A DNA stretch of 64,000 nt from NCBI GenBank assembly GCA_902168205.1, contig CABHOK010000011.1:1-64000 (forward strand), read 5' to 3'. Source of the DNA: an uncultured Chitinophaga sp. GTDB taxonomy: Bacteria; Bacteroidota; Bacteroidia; Cytophagales; Cyclobacteriaceae. Both the position numbers and the translations under genes were made by a program. Positions 18,801-27,056 of the stretch are shown here, piece by piece. The notes under the pieces are model-generated. The model was not told the origin of the DNA, ran no database searches, and saw only the letters and a program-made list of their open reading frames with translations. How positions within the stretch are numbered: the first letter of the stretch is position 1; each line of letters opens with the position of its first letter.

Positions 18801-20843
18801 TTTGAGCGAGCCGTCTATTATAAAATTCTTATAGCTATAGTTGTTATAGAGAAACTCCTGTATCGTTAATTTTAGCGCTGCGTTAATGTTTTTCATCGTA
18901 AAGCCTGCACCTTTTACAGATGCCTGCAGCGATATAGGTCCCATGGTTTGTTCCTGCCTCAGTAATTTGCCCAGATTGAATTTCTTCATAGATACTTGTG
19001 CATCGTAATTTTCAGAAGCGGTGCTGTCAAAGTCCATGTCAGCGCGCAGGTTAATCGCCCCGAAGTCACTGGTGAGTATAGCTTTTGCATCCGGTGCCTG
19101 TGGCGTACCTTTTATAGTGCCGGCCAGATTTATCCAGCGTGGCAAGGCGATTGCAGAAGGCAACATGGTATCCGGAAGAATATACTTCACATCGGCTGCC
19201 GTGGTATAGAATTTCTTCAATGCTATATTCAATGAAGCTCGCTTGGTATCGGGTAACCCTTTAATCGTGCCGGAAGCTTCCAGTGAAGTTTGCGAGAGTG
19301 TACGTAAATATAGGCGTTCGAGTGTGAAGTCTTTAAGCTTGCCATTGGCAATTACCTCGAGGTCAACACGTGTATCTTTCGTGAGTGTAAGCGGAATACT
19401 GTCGAGTAGAGTCGGTGCCAGATATAGTATATCCCGTGCAGACAACGAAGAGCGGGTAACATTCATGGTTACAGCAGCATCGCCATATTGTTCTGCCAGT
19501 TTCGTGAAAGATGGAAATGTAGCTTCAGCTTCCAGGTTAAGGGTAGTGTTGGGAGTATTGAAATGAAAATCCTGTACGCGGAGAGCTTTATCCGTTAACG
19601 CGAAGTCGGTCTTGAAAGAAGAGATGGTAAAGCCGCTCTTATCTTGCAATGTCAGATCTTCCAGTTTGCCCGCTATATCTATACCTTTCATTTTCAGATC
19701 TTCTGCCTGCATAGAGAAGTTCGTAATCCACAAGTGATTGAAGTCGATGGCATCTTTTACTGCTGGCTGATTGAAATCGTAATATTGAATACTGTTGTCA
19801 CTCAGGTTCAGTTCATCCAGCGATATCGTCCATGGCGTAGATGCTATACGGGTGTCCTGCACTTTTTTGCTTTCCGGAGTCTTTTTACCCGCCGTTTCTT
19901 TGGGCTGCGCGCCAGGTGTAACGTTGGCCATCTGGTGATACGCTATAAATGTTTTCTCAAGCGTAAACGAATGGAGCTGTAGGGTCTGTTTTTGCAAATC
20001 GATTGCTTCTGCATCAAGCTCGGCATTGCCCAGGTCCAGTTCGATCCGTTGTGCTGTGGTATGGTTGGTATAGAATGCTTTTACCGATTTAAGCCGTACA
20101 GTATTTACACCCAGATCAAAAGGAAGCGAAGCTGTGTCCGGTAGCGCTGCCGTTGTGCTGTCGGGTCGGGGTGCTGCTGCTGGCCGCTGTGTAACAATAG
20201 CAGAAACATTTTCCAGTGCGATTTCATCTGCCTTGATGATGGATTTCGTGAGATCAAACTCATCCATGCTGATTGACAGCTCTTCGCTCCGGAGCTGAAT
20301 ATCATTTCTCTCCAGTGAATCGCGGAATGCAAACCGAGTGTTATGCAATGCTATATCTTCAATAGAAAATTTCCAGGGCGTTGCCGTGGTATCTTTTACA
20401 GTGGTAGTATCGGCACTAGCAAAGGCCTTGATTATATAGTCGAAGTTGAAAGCGCTGTCGCGTGCCGAGCGACTGATGTAGCCGCGCAGCGTATCGATTT
20501 CGACATCGTTCAGTTCTATCGTGTTACGGGTTAATCCCCACAGGTCAGTATCCACGGCTAGTTCACCTATATATAGCAGCGTGTCGTGTCGCTGGTCTTC
20601 GAGATATAAACCGTCCAGTACAACCTTCTTGGGAAACGAGAGGCTTACGTGGGCAAGCCTGACTTCGGTACCGATCTTATCGTGCAGGAATGTAACAGCC
20701 TTTTGAACGATGGCATTTTGAACAGCGGGGATCTGAATGGCAACGGAAAGAGCAACGAGCAGCAGTATTATAGAGAGAACAAACCACCCTAATACTTTTA
20801 TCGTTTTAACCAGAATTCTTTTCGGCTTCCAAAGCAATTTCAT
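15822..20843 (-). CDS. tamB: TamB/AsmA-like inter-membrane transport protein
   Basis: This very large protein of 1673 aa has one N-terminal transmembrane helix (about residues 15-38) and a long beta-rich AsmA/DUF490 body expected to span the periplasm as a groove. The C-terminal TamB domain is recognisable, with N-K-Q-V-F-A-L-L-I-L-K-R-F near residue 1510 followed by barrel-like strands. TamB works with TamA/TamL in envelope biogenesis or phospholipid transport. It is immediately upstream of tamL with 4 bp between them. Its promoter must lie in the 224-bp region shared with the divergent AI-2E-type gene. Confidence 0.93.
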   Translation of the reverse strand: MKLLWKPKRILVKTIKVLGWFVLSIILLLVALSVAIQIPAVQNAIVQKAVTFLHDKIGTEVRLAHVSLSFPKKVVLDGLYLEDQRHDTLLYIGELAVDTDLWGLTRNTIELNDVEIDTLRGYISRSARDSAFNFDYIIKAFASADTTTVKDTTATPWKFSIEDIALHNTRFAFRDSLERNDIQLRSEELSISMDEFDLTKSIIKADEIALENVSAIVTQRPAAAPRPDSTTAALPDTASLPFDLGVNTVRLKSVKAFYTNHTTAQRIELDLGNAELDAEAIDLQKQTLQLHSFTLEKTFIAYHQMANVTPGAQPKETAGKKTPESKKVQDTRIASTPWTISLDELNLSDNSIQYYDFNQPAVKDAIDFNHLWITNFSMQAEDLKMKGIDIAGKLEDLTLQDKSGFTISSFKTDFALTDKALRVQDFHFNTPNTTLNLEAEATFPSFTKLAEQYGDAAVTMNVTRSSLSARDILYLAPTLLDSIPLTLTKDTRVDLEVIANGKLKDFTLERLYLRTLSQTSLEASGTIKGLPDTKRASLNIALKKFYTTAADVKYILPDTMLPSAIALPRWINLAGTIKGTPQAPDAKAILTSDFGAINLRADMDFDSTASENYDAQVSMKKFNLGKLLRQEQTMGPISLQASVKGAGFTMKNINAALKLTIQEFLYNNYSYKNFIIDGSLKKYFFSGIAKLDDKNLNFKLEGDLDYHEDIPRYDFKFDLANADFRALNLSERPLRARGTIDVNLATADFKVINGDLNIRKVAIFNGTKLYAVDSLLFASIDQQGQSEITVNSDILSGEFKGNINIFSLPETLKRHIHRYFSLHDSVFNKPADPQNFDFNLVIKNTDLLTEIIFPDLDPFVPGEIAGAFNSAEHKLWMSVKLAEINYAGLAMDSIGLKVISNEQSLDYTFLVQKVRYDTLRMEALKLSGNVMNDSIYSRFIIYDSLQHEKYMLGGVFNSFEDAFQFRFLRDQVILNYESWNIPLYNTLRFTGGGMTPNNFYISKGNERILLLKREDRDTTMTVVFNEVDLKNITSVVEGTTPVSGIIDGDLNIGVARQGSFNSTLYIRKLAILDQSWGDLALALGKTATGPFNIDLRVEGTDMDLQAAGYITSNEEKPQVHFTTTLNRFNIAAVEPLTMKQVKNMKGQLVGEVRIEGYTDNPDIEGILTFKNAELTPTIIGSKFILEDESIRLNRSGIALNKFRIKDDKGNTALIEGTVRPNTFNSYDLGLTLNAENFQVINTTEDDNDLFYGNVRINAKARVSGTSDFPKVQLDASLSKGSEFTYVVPETEKTILEQEGIVRFVDRDAVKDPFLASIEPEDTVTSKFTGIELAANIELNDDEILNIIIDPVTGDKLSVQGNSTLTFSIDETGDMQLSGRYEITQGSYNLSFYKLVKRQFSIEKGSTITWTGNILQPEMNIRALFRVDTSPIDLVANQDPSATQDASYKQRLPFLVYLIIEGNLLSPAISFQLDMPQDKQNAFAGSIYAKIKDINTRESDLNKQVFALLILKRFISDNPFESEGGGSGVASTARNSVSKILTDQLNRLSENIKGVQLSFDVKSYEDYSSGRAEGQTELQLGVSKTLLNDRLVVKVAGNLDVEGSTSNQNGFADYIGDLALEYKLTEDGRLRITGFRNSNYDMIDGELIETGAGFIYIKDYDAFRELFKANAKEN

Positions 20844-21067
20844 TTCACAGCGTTCTCTCTGCTAATTAATAAAATTATGCCATTTGAGATTTATGTATTG
20901 AGGATAACTTTCCTCATTTTTTATTAATAGAAAGGTCAACTACCTGTGAAGTATTTCCACAAAATCACCAAACTGTGGGATTGATTTTTGTAATCAGGAA
21001 GCAGTATGAGGGGAGCCGAGGTAAGTATACCGAAGTTGACGTGGCTTTAATACTCTTATAAAATTAT

Positions 21068-22198
21068 ATGAAAGAAATTGCCAACCGTGTTAACCAGTAT
21101 CTCTGGTTAGCGATCCTGCTCTTTATTGTGCTGTATTATGGCAAAGTAATTTTGATCCCGTTGGTATTTGCTGCTATGCTCGCCATGCTGATGGCTCCGG
21201 TATGCAGGCGGCTGGATGGATGGGGACTGCACAGAGGGCTGTCATCGTTCATCTGTATTTTTATTTTACTTGTTGTATTGTCGGGTGTAATGGTTGTGGT
21301 TATAGCAGAAATATACTCCTTTGCTGACGAGTTTCCGTCCATCGAAAAGAAGGCTAACGGACTGTTATCGCAGATACAAAAATTTGTAGAAGCAAACTTC
21401 GGTGTAGAGCCGGAGCGACAGCTTGCGATTGTAAAGGAACAGGTAAAAGAATTTGGTAAATCTGCTGGTATGTTTGCCGGTAAATTGGTAGCTGGGCTCA
21501 CCAGTACAATTGCCGGATTACTGATCACGCTCGTATTAACCTTTTTATTCCTGTTTAATAAGGAGCGTTACGAAATATTTATACTGAAGCTATATAAAGA
21601 GGAAGAGACCGCAGAGATAAAGAAAATTGTAACGGAGATTTCTACCGTAGCTCAAAAATATCTTACCGGAAGGGCTACTTCTATATTAATTCTTTTTGGA
21701 TTATACGCTGTAGGATTATTGATTGTTGGTGTAAAGAATGCTGTGCTGCTGGCAGGTATCGCCGCGTTGCTTACCATTGTACCCTATATAGGCTCAACCT
21801 TGGGTGGAGCATTTCCATTTATGATGGCACTGGTAACTGAAGATTCGTTTCAGCCCGCACTGGGTGTTGCCGGTGTTATTATTTTTATACAGGCTATGGA
21901 CAATTACTTCATTGAGCCAAACGTTGTTGGCGGTGAAGTGGCATTGAGTGCGCAGGCTTCTATTCTAACAATTATAGTGGGAGGCTTGATATGGGGAGTT
22001 GCCGGTATGATACTCTTCATCCCGATGCTGGGTATACTCAAGATTATATTTGATCATGTAGAACCGTTGAAACCTTTTGGCTATATCATAGGCGATCCCG
22101 ATGCCAATAAACCTTCGAAACTGAAGATGTGGATTATGGAGAAAATAGGAAAGAAGCGAAACGTGAGACACCCTACACGTAAAAGAAAAACGGAATAA
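21068..22198 (+). CDS. AI-2E-family transporter (DUF20)
   Basis: This 376-aa inner-membrane protein has about eight hydrophobic segments and a periplasmic/cytosolic loop between the third and fourth. The family signature region is near the C-terminus (N-Y-F-I-E-P-N-V-V-G-G near residue 283, then P-M-L-G-I-L-K-I-I-F-D). Members export small molecules or act as Na+(Li+)/H+ antiporters, and the substrate here is unknown. The basic C-tail is K/R-rich. It is divergent from tamB and followed after 57 bp by the DUF3857 gene in the same direction. Confidence 0.9.
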   Translation: MKEIANRVNQYLWLAILLFIVLYYGKVILIPLVFAAMLAMLMAPVCRRLDGWGLHRGLSSFICIFILLVVLSGVMVVVIAEIYSFADEFPSIEKKANGLLSQIQKFVEANFGVEPERQLAIVKEQVKEFGKSAGMFAGKLVAGLTSTIAGLLITLVLTFLFLFNKERYEIFILKLYKEEETAEIKKIVTEISTVAQKYLTGRATSILILFGLYAVGLLIVGVKNAVLLAGIAALLTIVPYIGSTLGGAFPFMMALVTEDSFQPALGVAGVIIFIQAMDNYFIEPNVVGGEVALSAQASILTIIVGGLIWGVAGMILFIPMLGILKIIFDHVEPLKPFGYIIGDPDANKPSKLKMWIMEKIGKKRNVRHPTRKRKTE

Positions 22199-22226
22199 TG
22201 CTGATTTTAAATTGGTGTTAAACTGC

Positions 22227-22234
22227 TATCTTTC
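22227..22234 (+). promoter_or_regulatory. candidate -7 element of DUF3857 gene
   Basis: TATCTTTC resembles TAnnTTTG with one mismatch, and TTT instead of TTG lies 19 bp upstream. It ends 21 bp before the ATG at 22256. Confidence 0.4.
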
Positions 22235-22255
22235 TGCCGACTTAACACTAACCTG

Positions 22256-24832
22256 ATGAGACTGCCTGCCTGTGCCTGTTGGAAGACCGTTGTGTTTATT
22301 CTGTTCGCGTTTATTCCAGTTTCTATTTTTGCTCAACATGTTTCGATTAGATCAGCCCCTGCGTGGGTAACGCCCCATAGACCTGACGTTGGCGCGAAGC
22401 CGAATGCGAAAGATGCTGCCGGCTCGTACTACCTGTTAATCGATAAACAGAGTCATGTTGAGAAGCAAACAGATTTTTTTCACTATGCCTATAAACTAAT
22501 AACGAGCGAAGGTGTACAGGAGATGTCTGATATCTCGGTTGCGTTCGATCCTTCCTTTCAAAAGTTAACCTTCCATCAATGTATCATCCACCGCGATGGT
22601 AAAACTATTGGTAAGCTCAGCGCAGGTAACATTCGTACAATACAGCGTGAAGAAAGCATGGATCGTTACTTGTATGATGGTTCGCTTTCTGCCGTTATTA
22701 ATCTGCAGGATGTTCGGGCCGGAGACATTATTGAATACGCGTACTCGATTGAAGGCTATAATCCTGTTTACGAAGGACACTATACTAATATAGTATATTT
22801 TGATTTTACAGTGCCTTACGAGCAGTTTAAAGAACGTATTATTTTCCCGGCCGGAAAAAAGATATATGTCAAATACTTTAATGATGAAGTAAAACCGGAA
22901 GTGCGTACGGTGGGAACATCAACGGAGTATCAGTGGTCACTTCATCGTGTCAACGCAGCGGTTTCCGAAAGTAATGAACCTAGCTGGTATGAAGGATATC
23001 GTTTTGCGCAGGTGACAGATTTTAAAGATTGGACTGAAGTAGCGGCTTGGGCAACAAAACAATTTGAAGTAACAGAACGTGAGCAAAAGCAACTGCAAAG
23101 TAAAACAGACGAATTGTTCAAAGGTCTTGATAAACCTGCGTTGATATTAAAAGCTATACGGTTCGTACAGGATGAAGTTCGTTATCTCGGATTTGAATCA
23201 GGACTCAACTCACACAAACCACACGCACCGCTGAATGTTTTCGAACAGCGCTTTGGTGACTGTAAGGACAAATCACTTCTGTTAACTACTATATTGAATA
23301 TATATGGCGTTGAGGCGTACCCGATGCTGGTAAGCACAACGTTGCGCGATCATACTTCCGAGCGTTTGCCTTCGCATACTATCTTCAATCATTGTGTTGC
23401 CCAGATTGTTTATGATGGCAAATCTATATTTATCGATCCTACCATTAACAATCAGGGAGGATCACTGGATAATTATTATTTCCCTACCTATGGACAAGGT
23501 CTTGTGGTAAGTGCGAAATCTACGGATTTACGTACGCTGCCAGAGCCCGTTAAATCTTCTATTAATGAAGAGCATACCATAGACGTGGCTGAGATTGATG
23601 GCGAAGCTACACTTACTGTGCAAACAATATATAAGGGCGTTGAAGCCGATATTCAGCGAAGTGATTTTGCCAGCCGCAGTGTTGATCAGATTCAAAAAGA
23701 CTATATAACTTTTTATACGAACCTGTATCCGAACATAGCTGTTATTGACACCGTTCGTATGGAAGACAACCGCGAAACAAACACGGTTACAATTCATGAG
23801 AAGTATAAAGTACCGGGTATTTGGACAACACGCGATGGTGATGAAGACAAATTGTATGCTGAGTTTTATCCGCTTACGTTGGAAAACTATTTCAATGTAC
23901 CCAAATTACAGACGCGTAAGGTGCCCTATAGACTTGCATTTCCGTTGTCATATGAGCATACTATACGGGTAAATTTACCTGAAGCCTGGACTATAACTCC
24001 TGATAACAAGAATATCGAATCACCCTACTATAAGTATGATTACTATATTTCGTACAATGAAAATGATCATACTCTAATTCTGCAGACACTCTATAACACC
24101 AAGAGCGATCATATACCGGCATCTGCCATGACAAGTTTCGTTGAAGATCATGGTGTAATGATGAAGAACCTTTCCTATAATCTTTCTTATGATAAAAGTC
24201 TCGCCAACGCCTCCGGTATCAGCTGGTTTGCTGTGGTTGTTTCATTGGTAGCATTCGTGATAGCAGCATGGTTTGCGTTGCGCTTGTATAATTACTACGA
24301 TCCGGAGCCGGAACTCACACGAATAAACGGACAGCCTATAGGAGGATGGCTGGTGTTAATTGCAATTGGTTTAATTATAACTCCCTTCAGAATTATATAT
24401 GAGCTTTTCTTCGCTACTTCATTCTATGATGAGATAACATGGGTTTCTGGCTGGCGCCAGGAAAACTATACATTGGTGGGCCTTACCATTTTTGAGTTGG
24501 TTTATAATATAACAATTGTTGTTTTTGCAGTACTGCTGATTGTATTGTTTTTTGAAAGACGATCGTCTCTGCCTAAACTTATTATTATATACTTCTGGCT
24601 GAACGTGGCTATTTCGGTTATAGATACCTTGATAGGATGGAAATATTTTTCTGATATAACACAGCGTAACGAGATGTTTAAAACAGTGTTCCGCAATCTC
24701 ATTGCCGCTGCTATATGGATACCGTACTTCAATACTTCTACACGCGTACGCGAAACTTTTGTGGAGCGATCAGGCACAAGCGATGATTCAAGTGAAATTA
24801 TCTCATCGGATAGTGATACTCAACAGATGTAA
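22256..24832 (+). CDS. DUF3857 / transglutaminase-like membrane protein
   Basis: This 858-aa protein has a signal peptide (to about residue 27), an N-terminal DUF3857 beta domain and a transglutaminase-like cysteine-protease-fold domain. The triad is intact: Cys336 in F-G-D-C-K-D-K, His379 in F-N-H-C and Asp394 in F-I-D-P-T. The C-terminus has a transmembrane helix near residue 660 and a DUF2569-like multi-helix membrane module (G-G-W-L-V-L-I-A-I-G). The fusion is common in Bacteroidota but its substrate is not known. It converges on the 24835 gene with 2 bp between stops. Confidence 0.88.
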   Translation: MRLPACACWKTVVFILFAFIPVSIFAQHVSIRSAPAWVTPHRPDVGAKPNAKDAAGSYYLLIDKQSHVEKQTDFFHYAYKLITSEGVQEMSDISVAFDPSFQKLTFHQCIIHRDGKTIGKLSAGNIRTIQREESMDRYLYDGSLSAVINLQDVRAGDIIEYAYSIEGYNPVYEGHYTNIVYFDFTVPYEQFKERIIFPAGKKIYVKYFNDEVKPEVRTVGTSTEYQWSLHRVNAAVSESNEPSWYEGYRFAQVTDFKDWTEVAAWATKQFEVTEREQKQLQSKTDELFKGLDKPALILKAIRFVQDEVRYLGFESGLNSHKPHAPLNVFEQRFGDCKDKSLLLTTILNIYGVEAYPMLVSTTLRDHTSERLPSHTIFNHCVAQIVYDGKSIFIDPTINNQGGSLDNYYFPTYGQGLVVSAKSTDLRTLPEPVKSSINEEHTIDVAEIDGEATLTVQTIYKGVEADIQRSDFASRSVDQIQKDYITFYTNLYPNIAVIDTVRMEDNRETNTVTIHEKYKVPGIWTTRDGDEDKLYAEFYPLTLENYFNVPKLQTRKVPYRLAFPLSYEHTIRVNLPEAWTITPDNKNIESPYYKYDYYISYNENDHTLILQTLYNTKSDHIPASAMTSFVEDHGVMMKNLSYNLSYDKSLANASGISWFAVVVSLVAFVIAAWFALRLYNYYDPEPELTRINGQPIGGWLVLIAIGLIITPFRIIYELFFATSFYDEITWVSGWRQENYTLVGLTIFELVYNITIVVFAVLLIVLFFERRSSLPKLIIIYFWLNVAISVIDTLIGWKYFSDITQRNEMFKTVFRNLIAAAIWIPYFNTSTRVRETFVERSGTSDDSSEIISSDSDTQQM

Positions 24833-24834
24833 TT

Positions 24835-25074
24835 TTAGCATTGCATACGAGATCTCCCACAGGTTATTTTGCTTTCTCTCCATTCGCCTTTATCATAATA
24901 CCACTTATGGCTTCGCCCGACTTTCATGCCAGTATATTGGTGGCCTTCAAATTCCTTGAACTGGTTGTAATTTTCGGCCAGGTCTTTTTCAACTTCTTTT
25001 TTCTGCGTCTTCAAACGTGGCGTTGAACTCCGTTTCTTTACACCCTTTTTGGAGCGTGTTGCAATGGCTTCCAT
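24835..25074 (-). CDS. small basic conserved-looking protein
   Basis: This 79-aa protein has a lysine-rich N-terminal third (T-R-S-K-K-G-V-K-K-R-S), then an acidic/aromatic segment Q-F-K-E-F-E-G-H-Q-Y-T-G-M-K-V-G-R-S-H, K-W-Y-Y-D-K-G-E-W and two cysteines near the end. The composition and the H-K-W-Y-Y-D-K-G-E-W motif look like a real small Bacteroidota protein, but I cannot assign a family. The start is ATG 25074. It ends 2 bp from the converging DUF3857 gene. It may bind nucleic acid, judging only from charge. Confidence 0.6.
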   Translation of the reverse strand: MEAIATRSKKGVKKRSSTPRLKTQKKEVEKDLAENYNQFKEFEGHQYTGMKVGRSHKWYYDKGEWRESKITCGRSRMQC

Positions 25075-25191
25075 AATCGATAACGATGTGAGTACCTGAT
25101 ATCTTTTTTAACAAAATCCTGCCCGGAGAACAACACTTGCTGCCGGCATTGTATTGATAACCAAGAATAGCAGCATAAAATTTGTATTTTA

Positions 25192-26832
25192 ATGCGCTTT
25201 ACCCGGAGTGTTCAACTTATGCGTTTGGTTTGTATACTGGTATTTTTGTTCGCCGTTTCGTTTGTTTTTGCAGATACCGAAATCGAAAAGCCGTTGCGTA
25301 CGCTGGATGGCGTGGTGGCGAATCGTCAGGAATATGTAAATAAAAAGAATGAACGCATTGCCCTTCTCAAGAGCGAATTGAAAGATGCAGTGCCGGCAAA
25401 CCGGTATACTATATATTTCAAATTATACGAAGAGTATAAAACCTTTATTTACGATTCTGCTTTTACCTATGCGCGCAAGTTACAGGACGAAGCATATCGC
25501 TCGCACGATGCTTCCAAAATTGCGTTCGCCAAAGTAAAGCTGGGATTCATCCTCGTTTCTTCCGGTATGTTTAACGAAGCGTTGGATTCGCTCCACACCG
25601 TTAATCGTTTTGTTCTGGCGGATAGCCAGCGCGTTGAATTTTACGCACTCATGGCGCGCACGTATTATGACCTGGTGGATTTTAACCGTGACCGGTATTT
25701 TACGGAATTGTATACCAGGCTGGGCAATCACTATATAGATTCTGCATTGCAATTTTGTAAAGAGAATTCAGGTGCGTTTTACTCGTTGCAGGCGCAAAAG
25801 CACCTGCGGAAACAAGCATACACCGAAGCAACCACTGACCTTGAAAAAGTTCTCAACCGCCCCGGACTCACCGATGCCGAACTTGCCATCGCGGCCAGTA
25901 CACAAGGCTATATTTACCTGCAGACTGGTAAAACTGACGATGCAATCCTGATGCTGATTACAGCGTCTGCTGCAGATGTTCGTTCGTCTACAAAAGAAAC
26001 ACTGGCTATTCTCAATCTTGCCGAGCTGCTCTATAAGAAAGGTGATGTACTGCGCGCGTACGAATATGTGAAAGTAGCGATGGACGATGCCAACTTTTAC
26101 GGTGCACGCCATCGTAAGATTCAGGTCGCTGCGATCTTCCCCATCATCGAAGGGCATAAGCTTAACACGGTAGAGCATCAACGTAAACTGCTCATCACGT
26201 ATGCTGTTGTTATCACCATCCTTTCACTTATCACGATAACGTCTGCTGTTATTATCTATAAGCAGTTCCGCAAATTGAAGCAGGCAGAAGAGCACATTAC
26301 CAATGCGAATGCAAATTTACAGGAGGCCAATGCGTTGCTGAAAGAAGTGAACAATCGCCTTATGGAAGCCAACAAAATCAAGGAAGAGTATATCGGTTAT
26401 TACTTCAATATAAATTCAGAATACCTGGTAAAGATACAGGCCTTCAAACAGGCGATCGATACCAAGCTGATGACGAAGAAGTATGATGACATTCGTTACG
26501 TGGTGAACAACATAAACCTGAAAAAGGAGCGCGAAGAATTATACCTCAGTTTCGATAAAGTCTTTTTGAAATTGTTCCCGGACTTTGTTACAACCTTCAA
26601 CTCGTTCTTTAAAGAAGAAGATCGCATCGTTTTAAAAGAAGGACAGTTGCTGAATACCGAGCTTCGTATCTTCGCACTTATCCGCATGGGCATTCATGAC
26701 ACGGAAAAGATTGCGAAGATACTCGATTACTCCATCAACACCATTTACAATTACAAGGCGCGCATCAAGAGTAAATCCAGTGTGGCCAATGAAGACTTTG
26801 AACAGAAAATCATGGAGATAAAAGCACTTTAA
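25192..26832 (+). CDS. DUF6377-type membrane regulator with TPR region
   Basis: This 546-aa protein has a signal peptide or N-terminal anchor, a TPR-like helical region over about residues 60-320, one transmembrane helix near 335-355 (V-V-I-T-I-L-S-L-I-T-I), a coiled coil (residues 365-400) and a C-terminal helix-turn-helix (I-A-K-I-L-D-Y-S-I-N-T-I-Y-N-Y, near 505-525). This order matches Bacteroidota DUF6377 regulators that sense in the periplasm and act on DNA from the membrane. A promoter-like TTG-N19-TA ends just before ATG 25192, so ATG 25219 may be the true start. GH97 follows and could be a target. Confidence 0.85.
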   Translation: MRFTRSVQLMRLVCILVFLFAVSFVFADTEIEKPLRTLDGVVANRQEYVNKKNERIALLKSELKDAVPANRYTIYFKLYEEYKTFIYDSAFTYARKLQDEAYRSHDASKIAFAKVKLGFILVSSGMFNEALDSLHTVNRFVLADSQRVEFYALMARTYYDLVDFNRDRYFTELYTRLGNHYIDSALQFCKENSGAFYSLQAQKHLRKQAYTEATTDLEKVLNRPGLTDAELAIAASTQGYIYLQTGKTDDAILMLITASAADVRSSTKETLAILNLAELLYKKGDVLRAYEYVKVAMDDANFYGARHRKIQVAAIFPIIEGHKLNTVEHQRKLLITYAVVITILSLITITSAVIIYKQFRKLKQAEEHITNANANLQEANALLKEVNNRLMEANKIKEEYIGYYFNINSEYLVKIQAFKQAIDTKLMTKKYDDIRYVVNNINLKKEREELYLSFDKVFLKLFPDFVTTFNSFFKEEDRIVLKEGQLLNTELRIFALIRMGIHDTEKIAKILDYSINTIYNYKARIKSKSSVANEDFEQKIMEIKAL

Positions 26833-27056
26833 TAACCCGCTTCGGTTTACAATCCATTTATATTTTCCGGATATCATGCAAAATACAACTTCTTGAATGT
26901 TAGAAAGTTGATGGTATATAACCCTTAAAAACATTTATATTTTTAGTGGATAAATTCTCCTTCAGGGGGTAACATGCTTGCTTTGTTACACAATCGATAG
27001 CAGAAAATATAGCCATCGATAGTATGCAATAGCAAACGCTCTTAAACCCTATCCTG

